Both the position numbers and the translations under genes were made by a program. Shown one piece after another: positions 1 to 5,826 of a stretch of DNA of 7,914 bases; positions within the stretch are counted from its first letter, which is position 1; each line of letters begins with the position of its first letter. This DNA is from Dehalococcoidia bacterium. Its GTDB lineage: Bacteria; Chloroflexota; Dehalococcoidia; GIF9; AB-539-J10. Where the stretch lies: the NCBI GenBank assembly GCA_030612165.1, contig JAUWOK010000048.1, positions 1-7,914 of the forward strand, written 5' to 3'. The notes under the pieces are model-generated. The model saw only the letters and a program-made list of their open reading frames with translations. It was not told where the DNA came from and ran no database searches.

Positions 1-2
1 CC

Positions 3-107
3 TCAATTTCCGACTGTTTTCACTTGCCCGGAAAGAAGCGGGGCGTGACAATTCTTACGTCGGAGACGGTAGAGAAGGGGCGCGTGGTTTTTAGCGACCT
101 GCCTTGA
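3..107 (+). CDS. C-terminal tail of an unidentified protein (partial)
   Basis: The third forward frame is open from the window edge to a TGA at 105-107 and reads like a coding end, with the stretch GVTILTSETVEKGRVVFSDL close to the terminus. About 34 codons are visible. I do not recognise the family. The next gene begins 69 bases downstream in the same direction, so the two could be co-transcribed. The second forward frame is also open to position 94, so the frame choice rests on composition and is only moderately supported. The remaining bases up to 176 show nothing recognisable except the ribosome binding site of the next gene. Confidence 0.3.
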   Translation, partial: SISDCFHLPGKKRGVTILTSETVEKGRVVFSDLP

Positions 108-176
108 AACTTTTTGTCTCGCAAGGATGCCTGGCGGAGAGTAAAATGAGAGGAGCGGTACAGGCGGGAGAAAATT

Positions 177-698
177 ATGGCAGACGAATTGCATGTTTTG
201 GTGAGGCTGACCAGGGATACAGTAGAAAACTACGTGCGGCAGGGAAAATTGTCGGTGCCTCAAGAGGGCGAGCTTGCCCTATGGGCGAAGGAAAGGGCAG
301 GAGTATTCGTCTCCATCCACAAGCAGGGAAAGCTCAGGGGATGTATTGGCACCTTTGCTCCTACTACGGCTAATGTAGTTGAGGAGGTCATGCGCAACGC
401 CGTCAACGCTGCCGCCAGAGATCCTCGTTTCCAGCCTGTGACGTCAGTGGAACTGGGTGATCTGGAGTACAGCGTGGATGTCCTTGCCAGACCTGAACAA
501 GTTGCCGATGCCGGCCGTCTTGATGCCTCCAAATATGGAGTTATCGTGGAGAGCGGTTATCGCCGGGGACTGCTTCTTCCTGACTTGGAAGGGGTGGACA
601 GCGTTGAGCAGCAACTGGAGATTTGCCGTCTGAAAGCGGGCATATCTCCTGACGAGCCGGTGACTCTTTACCGGTTTGAGGTGAGGCGATTCAAGTAG
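177..698 (+). CDS. amrA: AMMECR1-domain protein (AmmeMemoRadiSam system protein A type)
   Basis: This 173-residue protein is a single AMMECR1 domain, the usual length for bacterial stand-alone members. The family hallmark LRGCIGT is at residues 53-59. It is followed by the helix with NAVNAAARDPRF (74-85), the GVIVESGYRRGLLLP segment (121-135) and the closing LYRFEVRRF (164-172). In many bacteria and archaea this protein is encoded with a MEMO-type protein (B) and a radical SAM protein, and it is thought to act with them in a poorly understood modification pathway. Neither partner is visible here, though they could lie upstream of the window. The ATG at 177 has a good GGGAG Shine-Dalgarno at 166-170, six bases upstream. 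The stop lies four bases before the rarA start, so the two are probably co-transcribed. Family assignment is firm; the biochemical role is not. Symbol follows the AmmeMemoRadiSam naming and is tentative. Confidence 0.85.
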   Translation: MADELHVLVRLTRDTVENYVRQGKLSVPQEGELALWAKERAGVFVSIHKQGKLRGCIGTFAPTTANVVEEVMRNAVNAAARDPRFQPVTSVELGDLEYSVDVLARPEQVADAGRLDASKYGVIVESGYRRGLLLPDLEGVDSVEQQLEICRLKAGISPDEPVTLYRFEVRRFK

Positions 699-702
699 GG
701 TC

Positions 703-2046
703 ATGAAAAGACAAGTCCAGGGGGAAAAATTGCCTGGCTTGGGGCAGTATGATGGCGAGATCAATACTCAGCCGCTGGCGGCCAGGATACGACCGCGCGG
801 TTTTGATGAGTTTGTGGGGCAGGAGCATTTGGTAGGGGAGGGTCGTGTCCTTAGAAAGTGCATTGAGACAGATAGGCTACCGTCCATGATTCTCTGGGGG
901 CCTTCTGGCAGTGGCAAGACCACGCTGGCGCATGTTATCGCCGGGGCTACAGGCGGACATTTTGCCTCTCTCAGTGCCGTCAGCGCCGGTGTGGCTGATC
1001 TGCGTCGTGTTGCCGAAGAGGCGCAACAGAGAATAAAACTGTCAGGACAGCGCACAATCCTGTTTGTTGATGAAATTCACCGTTTCAACAAGGCACAGCA
1101 GGATGCTGTGTTGCCTTTTGTGGAGAATGGAATTGTCATCCTGGTCGGGGCAACCACAGAGAATCCCTCCTTCGAAGTGATTTCTCCTCTTCTCTCTCGC
1201 TGTCGTGTCTTCTGTTTGAAGCCTCTCACGGAAGAGCAGGTGGAGATTATCGTAAAGAGGGCTGTCGCCGATGAAGAAAGAGGGATGGGGCGATTAAAAG
1301 TGGAAATGGAGGAGGGAGTTGCCGCCGCGCTGGCGCGCTCCGCTAGAGGTGATGCCCGGGTGGCTCTGAACACACTGGAAATGATGGTTGATATCGCATT
1401 CTCTGGCAAAGAGGACAGGTTGTTGCTGGGCATGGAGGAGGTGGCGGATGCACTGGAACGGCAAACATTGCTTTATGACAAGGACGGTGAGCAGCACTAT
1501 AATTTTATCTCGGCTTTACATAAATCATTGCGTGGCTCTGATCCTGATGCTGGCCTGTACTGGCTGGGTTGCATGCTGGAGTCTGGCGAAGAGCCACTCT
1601 ACATCGCCCGTCGTCTGGTGCGTTTTGCTTCTGAAGACGTGGGAATGGCAGACCCGCAGGCACTGGTAATTGCTGTGGCTGCCGAGCAGGCGGTTCATTT
1701 TATCGGGTTGCCTGAGGGGAATCTGGCACTGGCTGAGGCGGTGGTTTACCTGGCTACTGCTCCCAAGAGCAACTCCCTGTATAGGGCATATTCCCGGGTA
1801 CAGGATGACATAAAGGAAAAGGGGAATGCTCCCGTTCCTCTCCACTTGCGCAATCCCGTTACAGGATTGATGCGCCAGGAGGGATATGGCAAGGGTTACA
1901 AATATGCCCACGATTATCCCGGTGGGTTTGTCAATCAGGGCTATCTTCCCACTTCCCTTAAGGGAAAGAGGTATTATGTCCCTGAGGACGGGCAGGGTTA
2001 TGAGAAAGAGATTGCGCGCAGGCTCAAGGAATGGTGGCAGAGATAG
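703..2046 (+). CDS. rarA: Replication-associated recombination protein A (RarA/MgsA, AAA+ ATPase)
   Basis: This 447-residue cytoplasmic AAA+ ATPase is related to clamp-loader and RuvB subunits. It acts at stalled replication forks and single-strand/double-strand DNA junctions (MgsA in E. coli, WRNIP1/Mgs1 in eukaryotes). Visible motifs are the N-terminal PLAARIRPRGFDEFVGQ (24-40), Walker A GPSGSGKTT (66-74), Walker B ILFVDEIHRFNK (119-130), sensor 1 GATTENPSF (149-157) and a candidate arginine finger in SRCRVF (165-170). The RarA-specific C-terminal oligomerisation region includes DAGLYWLGCML (282-292), RRLVRFASEDVG (303-314) and HDYPGGFVNQGYLP (403-416). Length is normal and all key residues are present. 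The ATG at 703 has no properly spaced ribosome site. A TTG at 730 lies six bases after AGGGGG (719-724) and could be the true start, which would remove nine residues. It follows the AMMECR1 gene by four bases. Confidence 0.95.
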   Translation: MKRQVQGEKLPGLGQYDGEINTQPLAARIRPRGFDEFVGQEHLVGEGRVLRKCIETDRLPSMILWGPSGSGKTTLAHVIAGATGGHFASLSAVSAGVADLRRVAEEAQQRIKLSGQRTILFVDEIHRFNKAQQDAVLPFVENGIVILVGATTENPSFEVISPLLSRCRVFCLKPLTEEQVEIIVKRAVADEERGMGRLKVEMEEGVAAALARSARGDARVALNTLEMMVDIAFSGKEDRLLLGMEEVADALERQTLLYDKDGEQHYNFISALHKSLRGSDPDAGLYWLGCMLESGEEPLYIARRLVRFASEDVGMADPQALVIAVAAEQAVHFIGLPEGNLALAEAVVYLATAPKSNSLYRAYSRVQDDIKEKGNAPVPLHLRNPVTGLMRQEGYGKGYKYAHDYPGGFVNQGYLPTSLKGKRYYVPEDGQGYEKEIARRLKEWWQR

Positions 2047-2064
2047 TGCGGAAGGGCAGGGGAT

Positions 2065-2075
2065 TATGCTACAAT
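2065..2075 (+). promoter_or_regulatory. Extended -10 promoter for the DUF47-pit phosphate operon
   Basis: TATGCTACAAT lies 18 bases after the rarA stop and contains a TGC-TACAAT extended -10 element (TACAAT at 2070-2075). No good -35 hexamer is present at the expected distance (TGCGGA at 2047-2052), which is compatible with extended -10 promoters. Transcription starting near 2082 would give a leader of about 120 bases before the TTG start at 2200. A similar TGC-TACTAT element precedes the terminase pair. The call is by pattern only. Confidence 0.45.
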
Positions 2076-2137
2076 GCTGGGCTTTGGGTTGTGAGGATGA
2101 GTAAGAAGATTTTTAACGGTCTTTACTTCATGGAATT

Positions 2138-2152
2138 GCCCCGAGAAGGGGC
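2138..2152 (+). other. Small GC hairpin in the leader of the phosphate operon
   Basis: GCCCC GAGAA GGGGC forms a perfect 5-bp stem with a 5-base loop, 47 bases before the DUF47 start. No T-run follows, so it is not an intrinsic terminator. It could be a leader structure affecting transcript stability or translation, or it could be chance. The same stretch lies inside a 36-codon open frame (ATG at 2097, stop at 2205-2207) that overlaps the downstream start. Confidence 0.3.
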
Positions 2153-2199
2153 GTCCGCAGGAGTTATCTTTTCAGCATATCCACATAAGGAGACGGATT

Positions 2200-2829
2200 T
2201 TGCCTAAAATTTCTTTTTTTCCCAAAAACGAATACTTCTATGACCTTTTTGAACAGCAGGCGGCCAATGTGGTAGCTGCGTCTGAAGTGCTGGCAGACCT
2301 GTTTGACAACTACGAGCAGGTGGAGGAAAAGGTTAAGCGGCTTAAGGAATTGGAGAACAAGGGCGATGTTATTACGCATGAGGTCATGTCCAGGCTGCAC
2401 CGTACCTTCATTACCCCCTTTGACAGGGAAGACATGGCTCATCTCAGCCAAACTCTGGACGATGTCATGGATTTTGTGGAAGCCGCCGGCAGGACGGCTT
2501 TTCTTTACCGTGTCAGTCAACCTACAGAGAGAGCCAGGGAACTGGTGGTAGTCGTGGGCAAGATAGCCCGCAAGCTGCACGAGGTTCTGCCGCTTTTGCG
2601 TCTCCGCGACCAGCCCGAATCGGTGCTGGAGCTATGCGTGGAGATAAATACTCTGGAGAATGAGGCCGATGATATACACCACGCCGCCCAGGCGGAGCTG
2701 TTCGATTCCCGGATGGATGTACGGGATATAATCAAGTGGCGGGAAATTTATGCGCACCTGGAAAGTGCTACCGACAGTGGAGAAGACGTAGCCAATATTC
2801 TTGAAGGTATCGTATTAAAGAATGCCTGA
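2200..2829 (+). CDS. DUF47 family PhoU-like phosphate transport regulator
   Basis: This 209-residue, all-helical cytoplasmic protein is of the DUF47/PhoU-like family, which is commonly encoded directly before PiT phosphate permeases and is thought to modulate them. Family landmarks are FFPKNEYFYDLFEQQA (6-21), LENKGDVITHEV (51-62) with its metal-site acidic and His residues, RTFITPFDREDM (68-79), INTLENEADDIHHAA (149-163) and KWREIYAHLESATDSGEDVANILEGIVLK (179-207, key residues W180, E182, H186, E188, D192, E195, D196). Length is typical. The start is TTG at 2200-2202, chosen because AAGGAGA (2187-2193) sits six bases upstream and because the protein begins at the family's usual N-terminus. 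The 3' end overlaps the permease ATG by eight bases, indicating translational coupling. This regulator-plus-permease arrangement supports a role in phosphate uptake control. Confidence 0.9.
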   Translation: MPKISFFPKNEYFYDLFEQQAANVVAASEVLADLFDNYEQVEEKVKRLKELENKGDVITHEVMSRLHRTFITPFDREDMAHLSQTLDDVMDFVEAAGRTAFLYRVSQPTERARELVVVVGKIARKLHEVLPLLRLRDQPESVLELCVEINTLENEADDIHHAAQAELFDSRMDVRDIIKWREIYAHLESATDSGEDVANILEGIVLKNA

Positions 2830-3814
2830 GTCCCTCGTTTTACTGATACTGATCATCGTTGCGGCTATCGGGTTTGGCGTGGTTAATGGCGCCAACGACG
2901 CCGCTAATGCCATTGCTACAGTGGTGGGCACGCGGGTTCTTTCCCCCAAGCGGGCGGTGATTATGGCCGCCTGCTGTAATTTCCTGGGAGCGGCCACGGG
3001 CACCGCGGTGGCGGCAACGATCGGCAAGGGGATTATAATCCCGGAATTTCTGACCATGCGGATTGTGCTTGCCGGGGTTCTGGCGATCATTATCTGGGCG
3101 GTTTTTGCTACCCGCAAAGGGTTGCCGATCAGCCTGACGCACGGGTTGGTGGCGGGGCTGGTGGGGGCGGGCATTGCCGCCGCCGGCAGCGGTGTAATCG
3201 TTTGGGAAGTGCTAACACGGGTAATAACTGCCGTAGGTGTCGCCCCCCTGCTGGGTTTCGCCGGTGGTTTCCTGGTGATGGTAGCCATAGCCTGGGTTGC
3301 CCGCAATAAGGCGCCGGCAAAGACGCGGACTACTTTCAGCCGCCTGCAGATCGCTTCTACGGCTTTACTGTCTTACAGCCATGGTAAAAATGACGGACAA
3401 ATGCCGATAGGACTGATTTCCATGGCTTTGATGGTTTATTACGGCTGGGGGGAATTCCATATTCCTATCTGGGCTGTCGTGGCTTCGGCGTCGGCAATCA
3501 GCATGGGCACGGCTATGGGTGGTTGGCGGGTCATCAAGACGCTGGGAATGAAAATGACCACTCTCAGGCCGGTACACGGGTTTGCCGCTACCCTGTCAGC
3601 GGCGGCTGTCATTGAATTTGCTTCTCACCTGGGTATTCCCGTGAGCACCACCCATTGCTCCAGCACCTCCATCATGGGGGTGGGCGCTACCAGGCGTCTC
3701 TCTGCGGTGCGCTGGGGAGTGGCCAGGGATATTGTATTGACCTGGATCATTACCTTCCCTGCCTGCGGTTTTCTCGGCTGGGCGATAGCCATGCTGCTCG
3801 GCAGGCTGCTTTAG
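2822..3814 (+). CDS. pit: PiT-family inorganic phosphate permease
   Basis: This 330-residue inner-membrane permease imports phosphate, probably as a metal-phosphate complex driven by a cation gradient as in other PiT transporters. The duplicated PiT signature is visible: GANDAANAIATVVGTRVLSP begins at residue 23 in the first half, and SHGKNDGQMPIG (186-197) in the second. Further paired motifs are LPISLTHGLVAGLVGAG (101-117) and GIPVSTTHCSSTSIMGVG (271-288). Hydrophobic segments lie near 4-22, 44-66, 80-97, 105-125, 135-160, 196-212, 215-235, 250-268 and 303-327. A hydrophilic loop (161-185) separates the halves. Length is at the short end for the family but typical of the compact bacterial members paired with DUF47 proteins. 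The ATG overlaps the DUF47 stop, so expression is coupled. No truncation is seen. Confidence 0.93.
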   Translation: MPESLVLLILIIVAAIGFGVVNGANDAANAIATVVGTRVLSPKRAVIMAACCNFLGAATGTAVAATIGKGIIIPEFLTMRIVLAGVLAIIIWAVFATRKGLPISLTHGLVAGLVGAGIAAAGSGVIVWEVLTRVITAVGVAPLLGFAGGFLVMVAIAWVARNKAPAKTRTTFSRLQIASTALLSYSHGKNDGQMPIGLISMALMVYYGWGEFHIPIWAVVASASAISMGTAMGGWRVIKTLGMKMTTLRPVHGFAATLSAAAVIEFASHLGIPVSTTHCSSTSIMGVGATRRLSAVRWGVARDIVLTWIITFPACGFLGWAIAMLLGRLL

Positions 3815-3824
3815 CCCGTTTTTT
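3802..3824 (+). terminator. Weak intrinsic terminator at the pit stop codon
   Basis: GGCT (3804-3807) pairs with AGCC (3813-3816) across a GCTTT loop, with one more C-G pair beyond a mismatch, and is followed by TTTTTT at 3819-3824. The stem covers the TAG stop of pit (3812-3814). The stem is short, so termination may be partial, but its position fits the end of the phosphate operon. Confidence 0.4.
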
Positions 3825-3855
3825 ATGGGGAAAAATCACCTGAGACAGAAAGCCA

Positions 3856-3885
3856 TTGCCTCTATTAGAACAAAAGTGCTACTAT
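3856..3885 (+). promoter_or_regulatory. Candidate promoter for the terminase pair
   Basis: TTGCCT (3856-3861) and an extended -10 TGC-TACTAT (TACTAT at 3880-3885) are separated by 18 bases. Initiation near 3892 would give a leader of about 45 bases. A consensus -35-like TTGACA at 3901-3906 lies further downstream, but no good -10 follows it before the coding start. This suggests the terminase genes are transcribed independently of pit. Confidence 0.4.
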
Positions 3886-3936
3886 CTGTGTTCTTACCGA
3901 TTGACAGGTTGTTTTTAGGAGAAGAAGTAAAACAGA

Positions 3937-4290
3937 ATGGCAAGAAAAAAAGGTGCTCAACCCGGAAACCAGAACGCTAGAACGCATGGCTTTTACAGCA
4001 GGACGCTTACTGAAGCGGAGAAGCTGGAGATGGAGGACGCGGCTCTAGTTTCCGGCATTGACGAGGAAATAGCACTTTTGCGGGTGAAGCTCAGAAACTT
4101 GGTTGAGGAATATCCTGAGCGAATAGATCTACAGATGGAGGCGGCCAATACCATCGCCCGCCTGTGCCGCACCAGGTATCAGATTACCGCCGAGCAGAAA
4201 GCAGGATTGAAGGAAGCGATAGCTAAAGTGCTAACCGAGGTGGCACTGCCGCTGGGCATTAACATCGGCACGAAGGCAATAGGTAAATGA
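3937..4290 (+). CDS. Probable phage terminase small subunit-like DNA-binding protein
   Basis: This 117-residue, charged, mainly helical protein has the N-terminal motif KKGAQPGNQNARTHGFYS (4-21). That GxPxGNQNAxxHGxYS pattern is characteristic of small terminase-like proteins encoded just before large terminases in phages and prophage-like regions. The rest is predicted to be helical (about 24-100) and lacks enzyme motifs. Terminase small subunits recognise the viral genome and load the large subunit motor. The ATG at 3937 is preceded by a purine-rich AGGAGAAGAAG (3917-3927); the AGGAG core is rather far away, so initiation may be weak. The stop overlaps the next ATG in an ATGA (4287-4290), a typical coupled pair. 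The assignment rests on the N-terminal motif and on the neighbour; the fold itself cannot be verified by eye. Confidence 0.65.
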   Translation: MARKKGAQPGNQNARTHGFYSRTLTEAEKLEMEDAALVSGIDEEIALLRVKLRNLVEEYPERIDLQMEAANTIARLCRTRYQITAEQKAGLKEAIAKVLTEVALPLGINIGTKAIGK

Positions 4291-5636
4291 AATTAAGGCC
4301 ATACCAGCAAGAAGTCGCCAGGGCAGTGCTGGACAGCGTCCAGCAGGGGAAAGGCCTGACCTTTTCGGTGGAAATCGCAAGGCAGGGCGGTAAAAATGAG
4401 CTGTCCGCTCACCTGGAAGTGTTATTGCTGACGCTTTACATGGCGAGAGGCGGCAGCCTGATAAAGTGCTCGCCCACTTTTAAGCCGCAGACAGTTATTT
4501 CCATGGCCAGGCTGCGGGATCGGTTAGCCGATTTCGGTTTCGGTGGCATTTACCATGCCGAGATGGGCTATATCATCAGTCTGGGCAGCGCCAAGGCCGT
4601 GTTTCTCTCAGCGGAGGAGTCGTCGTCGGTGGTGGGGCATACCGCCGATATCCTGCTGGAGATCGACGAGAGCCAGGATGTGAACAAAGAGAAATACACC
4701 AAGGAGTTCCGCCCGATGGGTTCATCCACCAATGTTACCACCGTCCACTACGGCACCACCTGGGATGAAACGACCTTGCTGGAGGAAGTTAAGCAGATTA
4801 ACCTGGGGCAGGAGAAGAAGGACGGCGTAAAGCGCCATTTCCGATACGACTGGCAGGAGGTAGGAAAGTATAACCCCGCCTACAAAAGCTATGTCAGGAG
4901 CGAGCGGGAAAGGCTGGGCGAGGATCCTCCGCTTTTCAGGACGCAATATCTTTTACTGCCCATCATGGGTGGCGGCGGTTTCCTCTCCCGCCAGCAAGTG
5001 ATGCTGCTGCTGGGCAGCCATCCGCGCTTGAGGGAGCCAGGGCAGGGAAAGGTTTATGTTGCCGGCATCGATATCGCCGGCGAGAAAGAGGAAGGTTCGG
5101 CAGCCGCTACGCTGTCATCCCGCGCCAGGCAGGACTCAACCGTAATCACCGTCGCCGAGGTTATCGAACGGGAGGACAAGGAGCCTGGCTTAACCATAGT
5201 GGAGCATTATTGCTGGACGGGCACGCCGCATAGCCAGCTTTACGGGCAGATGGTGGATATTCTGAATCGGTGGAAGTGTCAGAGAATAGTGGTGGATGCT
5301 ACCGGTATCGGCCAGCCGGTGGCATATTTCTTGAAAAGAGCGCTGGGCTCAAAGGTAAAACCTTTTGTGTTCACTGCCAAAAGTAAGTCGGAGCTGGGCT
5401 TTAACCTGCTGGCCTTTGTTAATGGCGCCAGGATAAAGCTCTACGCCCAGGATGGCTCCGCGGAGTATAAGCAGCTCATGTTCGAGTTGGAGCACGCCCG
5501 GGCGCAATACCGCCCTAACCAGACCATGAACTTTTATGTTGATCCGTCGCAGGGGCACGACGATTTTTTGATGAGCATGGCGCTGGCCGTGGAAGGCGCC
5601 AGGGGTTTCAGACCACGGCGCGCCGTGGGCAAGTAG
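4287..5636 (+). CDS. Phage terminase large subunit-like ATPase/nuclease
   Basis: This 449-residue protein has the two-domain plan of large terminases. The N-terminal ATPase domain has the terminase-style Walker A variant EIARQGGKNEL (29-39), Walker B ILLEIDESQDV (122-132) and a coupling segment HYGTTWDET (154-162). The C-terminal RNase H-like nuclease has all three acidic clusters in order: GIDIAG (D262), VVDATG (D337) and GHDDFLMSMALA (D425/D426). Length is near the normal range. In phages this motor packages DNA into the prohead through a portal and cuts concatemers. Here no portal, protease or capsid gene follows: after the stop there is only an hsdS stub. The gene is therefore either the relic of a degraded prophage, freshly enough acquired to keep all motifs, or a domesticated stand-alone terminase module. 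It starts within the small-subunit stop codon. The motifs make the family call good; its present function is unknown. Confidence 0.82.
   Translation: MKLRPYQQEVARAVLDSVQQGKGLTFSVEIARQGGKNELSAHLEVLLLTLYMARGGSLIKCSPTFKPQTVISMARLRDRLADFGFGGIYHAEMGYIISLGSAKAVFLSAEESSSVVGHTADILLEIDESQDVNKEKYTKEFRPMGSSTNVTTVHYGTTWDETTLLEEVKQINLGQEKKDGVKRHFRYDWQEVGKYNPAYKSYVRSERERLGEDPPLFRTQYLLLPIMGGGGFLSRQQVMLLLGSHPRLREPGQGKVYVAGIDIAGEKEEGSAAATLSSRARQDSTVITVAEVIEREDKEPGLTIVEHYCWTGTPHSQLYGQMVDILNRWKCQRIVVDATGIGQPVAYFLKRALGSKVKPFVFTAKSKSELGFNLLAFVNGARIKLYAQDGSAEYKQLMFELEHARAQYRPNQTMNFYVDPSQGHDDFLMSMALAVEGARGFRPRRAVGK
5613..5628. repeat. 16-bp perfect palindrome near the 3' end of the terminase gene
   Basis: CCACGGCGCGCCGTGG equals its own reverse complement. 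It lies in the last codons of the large-subunit gene, six bases before the TAG. As RNA it could form a 6-bp stem with a CGCG loop. No T-run follows directly, so it is not a canonical terminator. It sits about 40 bases from the junction with the hsdS remnant. A palindrome of this length is expected by chance roughly 0.1 times in a window this size, so it is notable but not compelling. Confidence 0.5.
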
Positions 5637-5667
5637 GGCTTGTCTGTTCCCAGTCTTTGTTAATCGA

Positions 5668-5748
5668 ATCCCTAAAAAGCTGATGGACCTGGGTGAGCTA
5701 AAGAAATCCGTCTTACAAAAAGCCTTCGAGGGTGAACTGACGGCTTGA
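5668..5748 (+). pseudogene. hsdS: 3' remnant of a type I restriction specificity gene (hsdS)
   Basis: A frame ending in TGA at 5746-5748 encodes 26 residues finishing in ELKKSVLQKAFEGELTA. The pattern LKxSILQKAFxGELT is the well-known C-terminal end of many HsdS specificity subunits, at the tail of the second conserved coiled-coil region. Nothing upstream in this frame resembles the DNA-recognition domains; within about 30 bases it runs into the end of the terminase gene in a different frame. There is no start codon with a ribosome site. I read it as the 3' stub left after deletion of the rest of hsdS. Support comes from the hsdR-like stub on the other side of the fic gene. The match is by remembered family pattern and short, so a similarity search is needed to exclude coincidence. 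Confidence 0.72.
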
Positions 5749-5752
5749 CAGG

Positions 5753-5805
5753 TTTGTATACATCTCTTGGTTTAATGTTTACAAACAGGTATACTTTGTA
5801 TACAT
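5753..5805. promoter_or_regulatory. Repeated TTTGTATACAT operator-like sites upstream of fic
   Basis: TTTGTATACAT occurs exactly twice, at 5753-5763 and 5795-5805, 42 bases apart (about four helical turns). Each copy holds the 8-bp palindrome TGTATACA. Between them are another GTATAC (5789-5794) and a near-palindrome TGTTTACAAACA (5776-5787). The short string ACAGG precedes each copy (5748-5752, and 5785-5789 with five extra bases). The sites flank the predicted promoter core and its start point, the geometry of an operator pair for a repressor. The regulator is unknown. The Fic protein itself has a C-terminal winged-helix-like segment, so autoregulation is possible but not shown. Confidence 0.55.
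5767..5795 (+). promoter_or_regulatory. Candidate promoter of fic
   Basis: TTGGTT (5767-5772) and TATACT (5790-5795) are spaced by 17 bases. Initiation near 5802 would give about 25 bases of leader before the preferred ATG at 5827 and would make the upstream ATG at 5806 almost leaderless. A perfect TTGACA also exists at 5745-5750, overlapping the hsdS stop, but lacks a well-spaced -10. The core promoter lies between two copies of the TTTGTATACAT site. Confidence 0.45.
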
Positions 5806-5826
5806 ATGCAGCAGGATGTTTACAAA

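Noticed and set aside
3..263. Minus-strand 86-codon frame at the window start
   Set aside because: Cuts across the start of the AMMECR1 gene, has no ribosome site or recognisable motif, and the composition does not look coding.
1525..1911. 128-codon minus-strand frame within rarA
   Set aside because: Lies fully inside conserved RarA sequence and has no recognisable domain or ribosome site.
2097..2207. 36-codon frame as a real gene
   Set aside because: No properly spaced ribosome site, no recognisable sequence, and it covers the leader hairpin; kept only as a leader observation.
2815..3306. 163-codon open frame on the minus strand opposite pit
   Set aside because: Low-complexity Ala/Thr/Pro-rich translation that mirrors the codon pattern of the strongly supported PiT permease; a shadow frame.
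3655..3843. Plus-strand 62-codon frame overlapping the end of pit
   Set aside because: Almost entirely inside the conserved C-terminal half of pit in another frame; His-rich, non-protein-like translation.
3901..3933. TTGACA at 3901-3906 as the terminase promoter
   Set aside because: The only -10 candidates at suitable spacing fall on the ribosome binding region, leaving no leader; the upstream extended -10 is more plausible.
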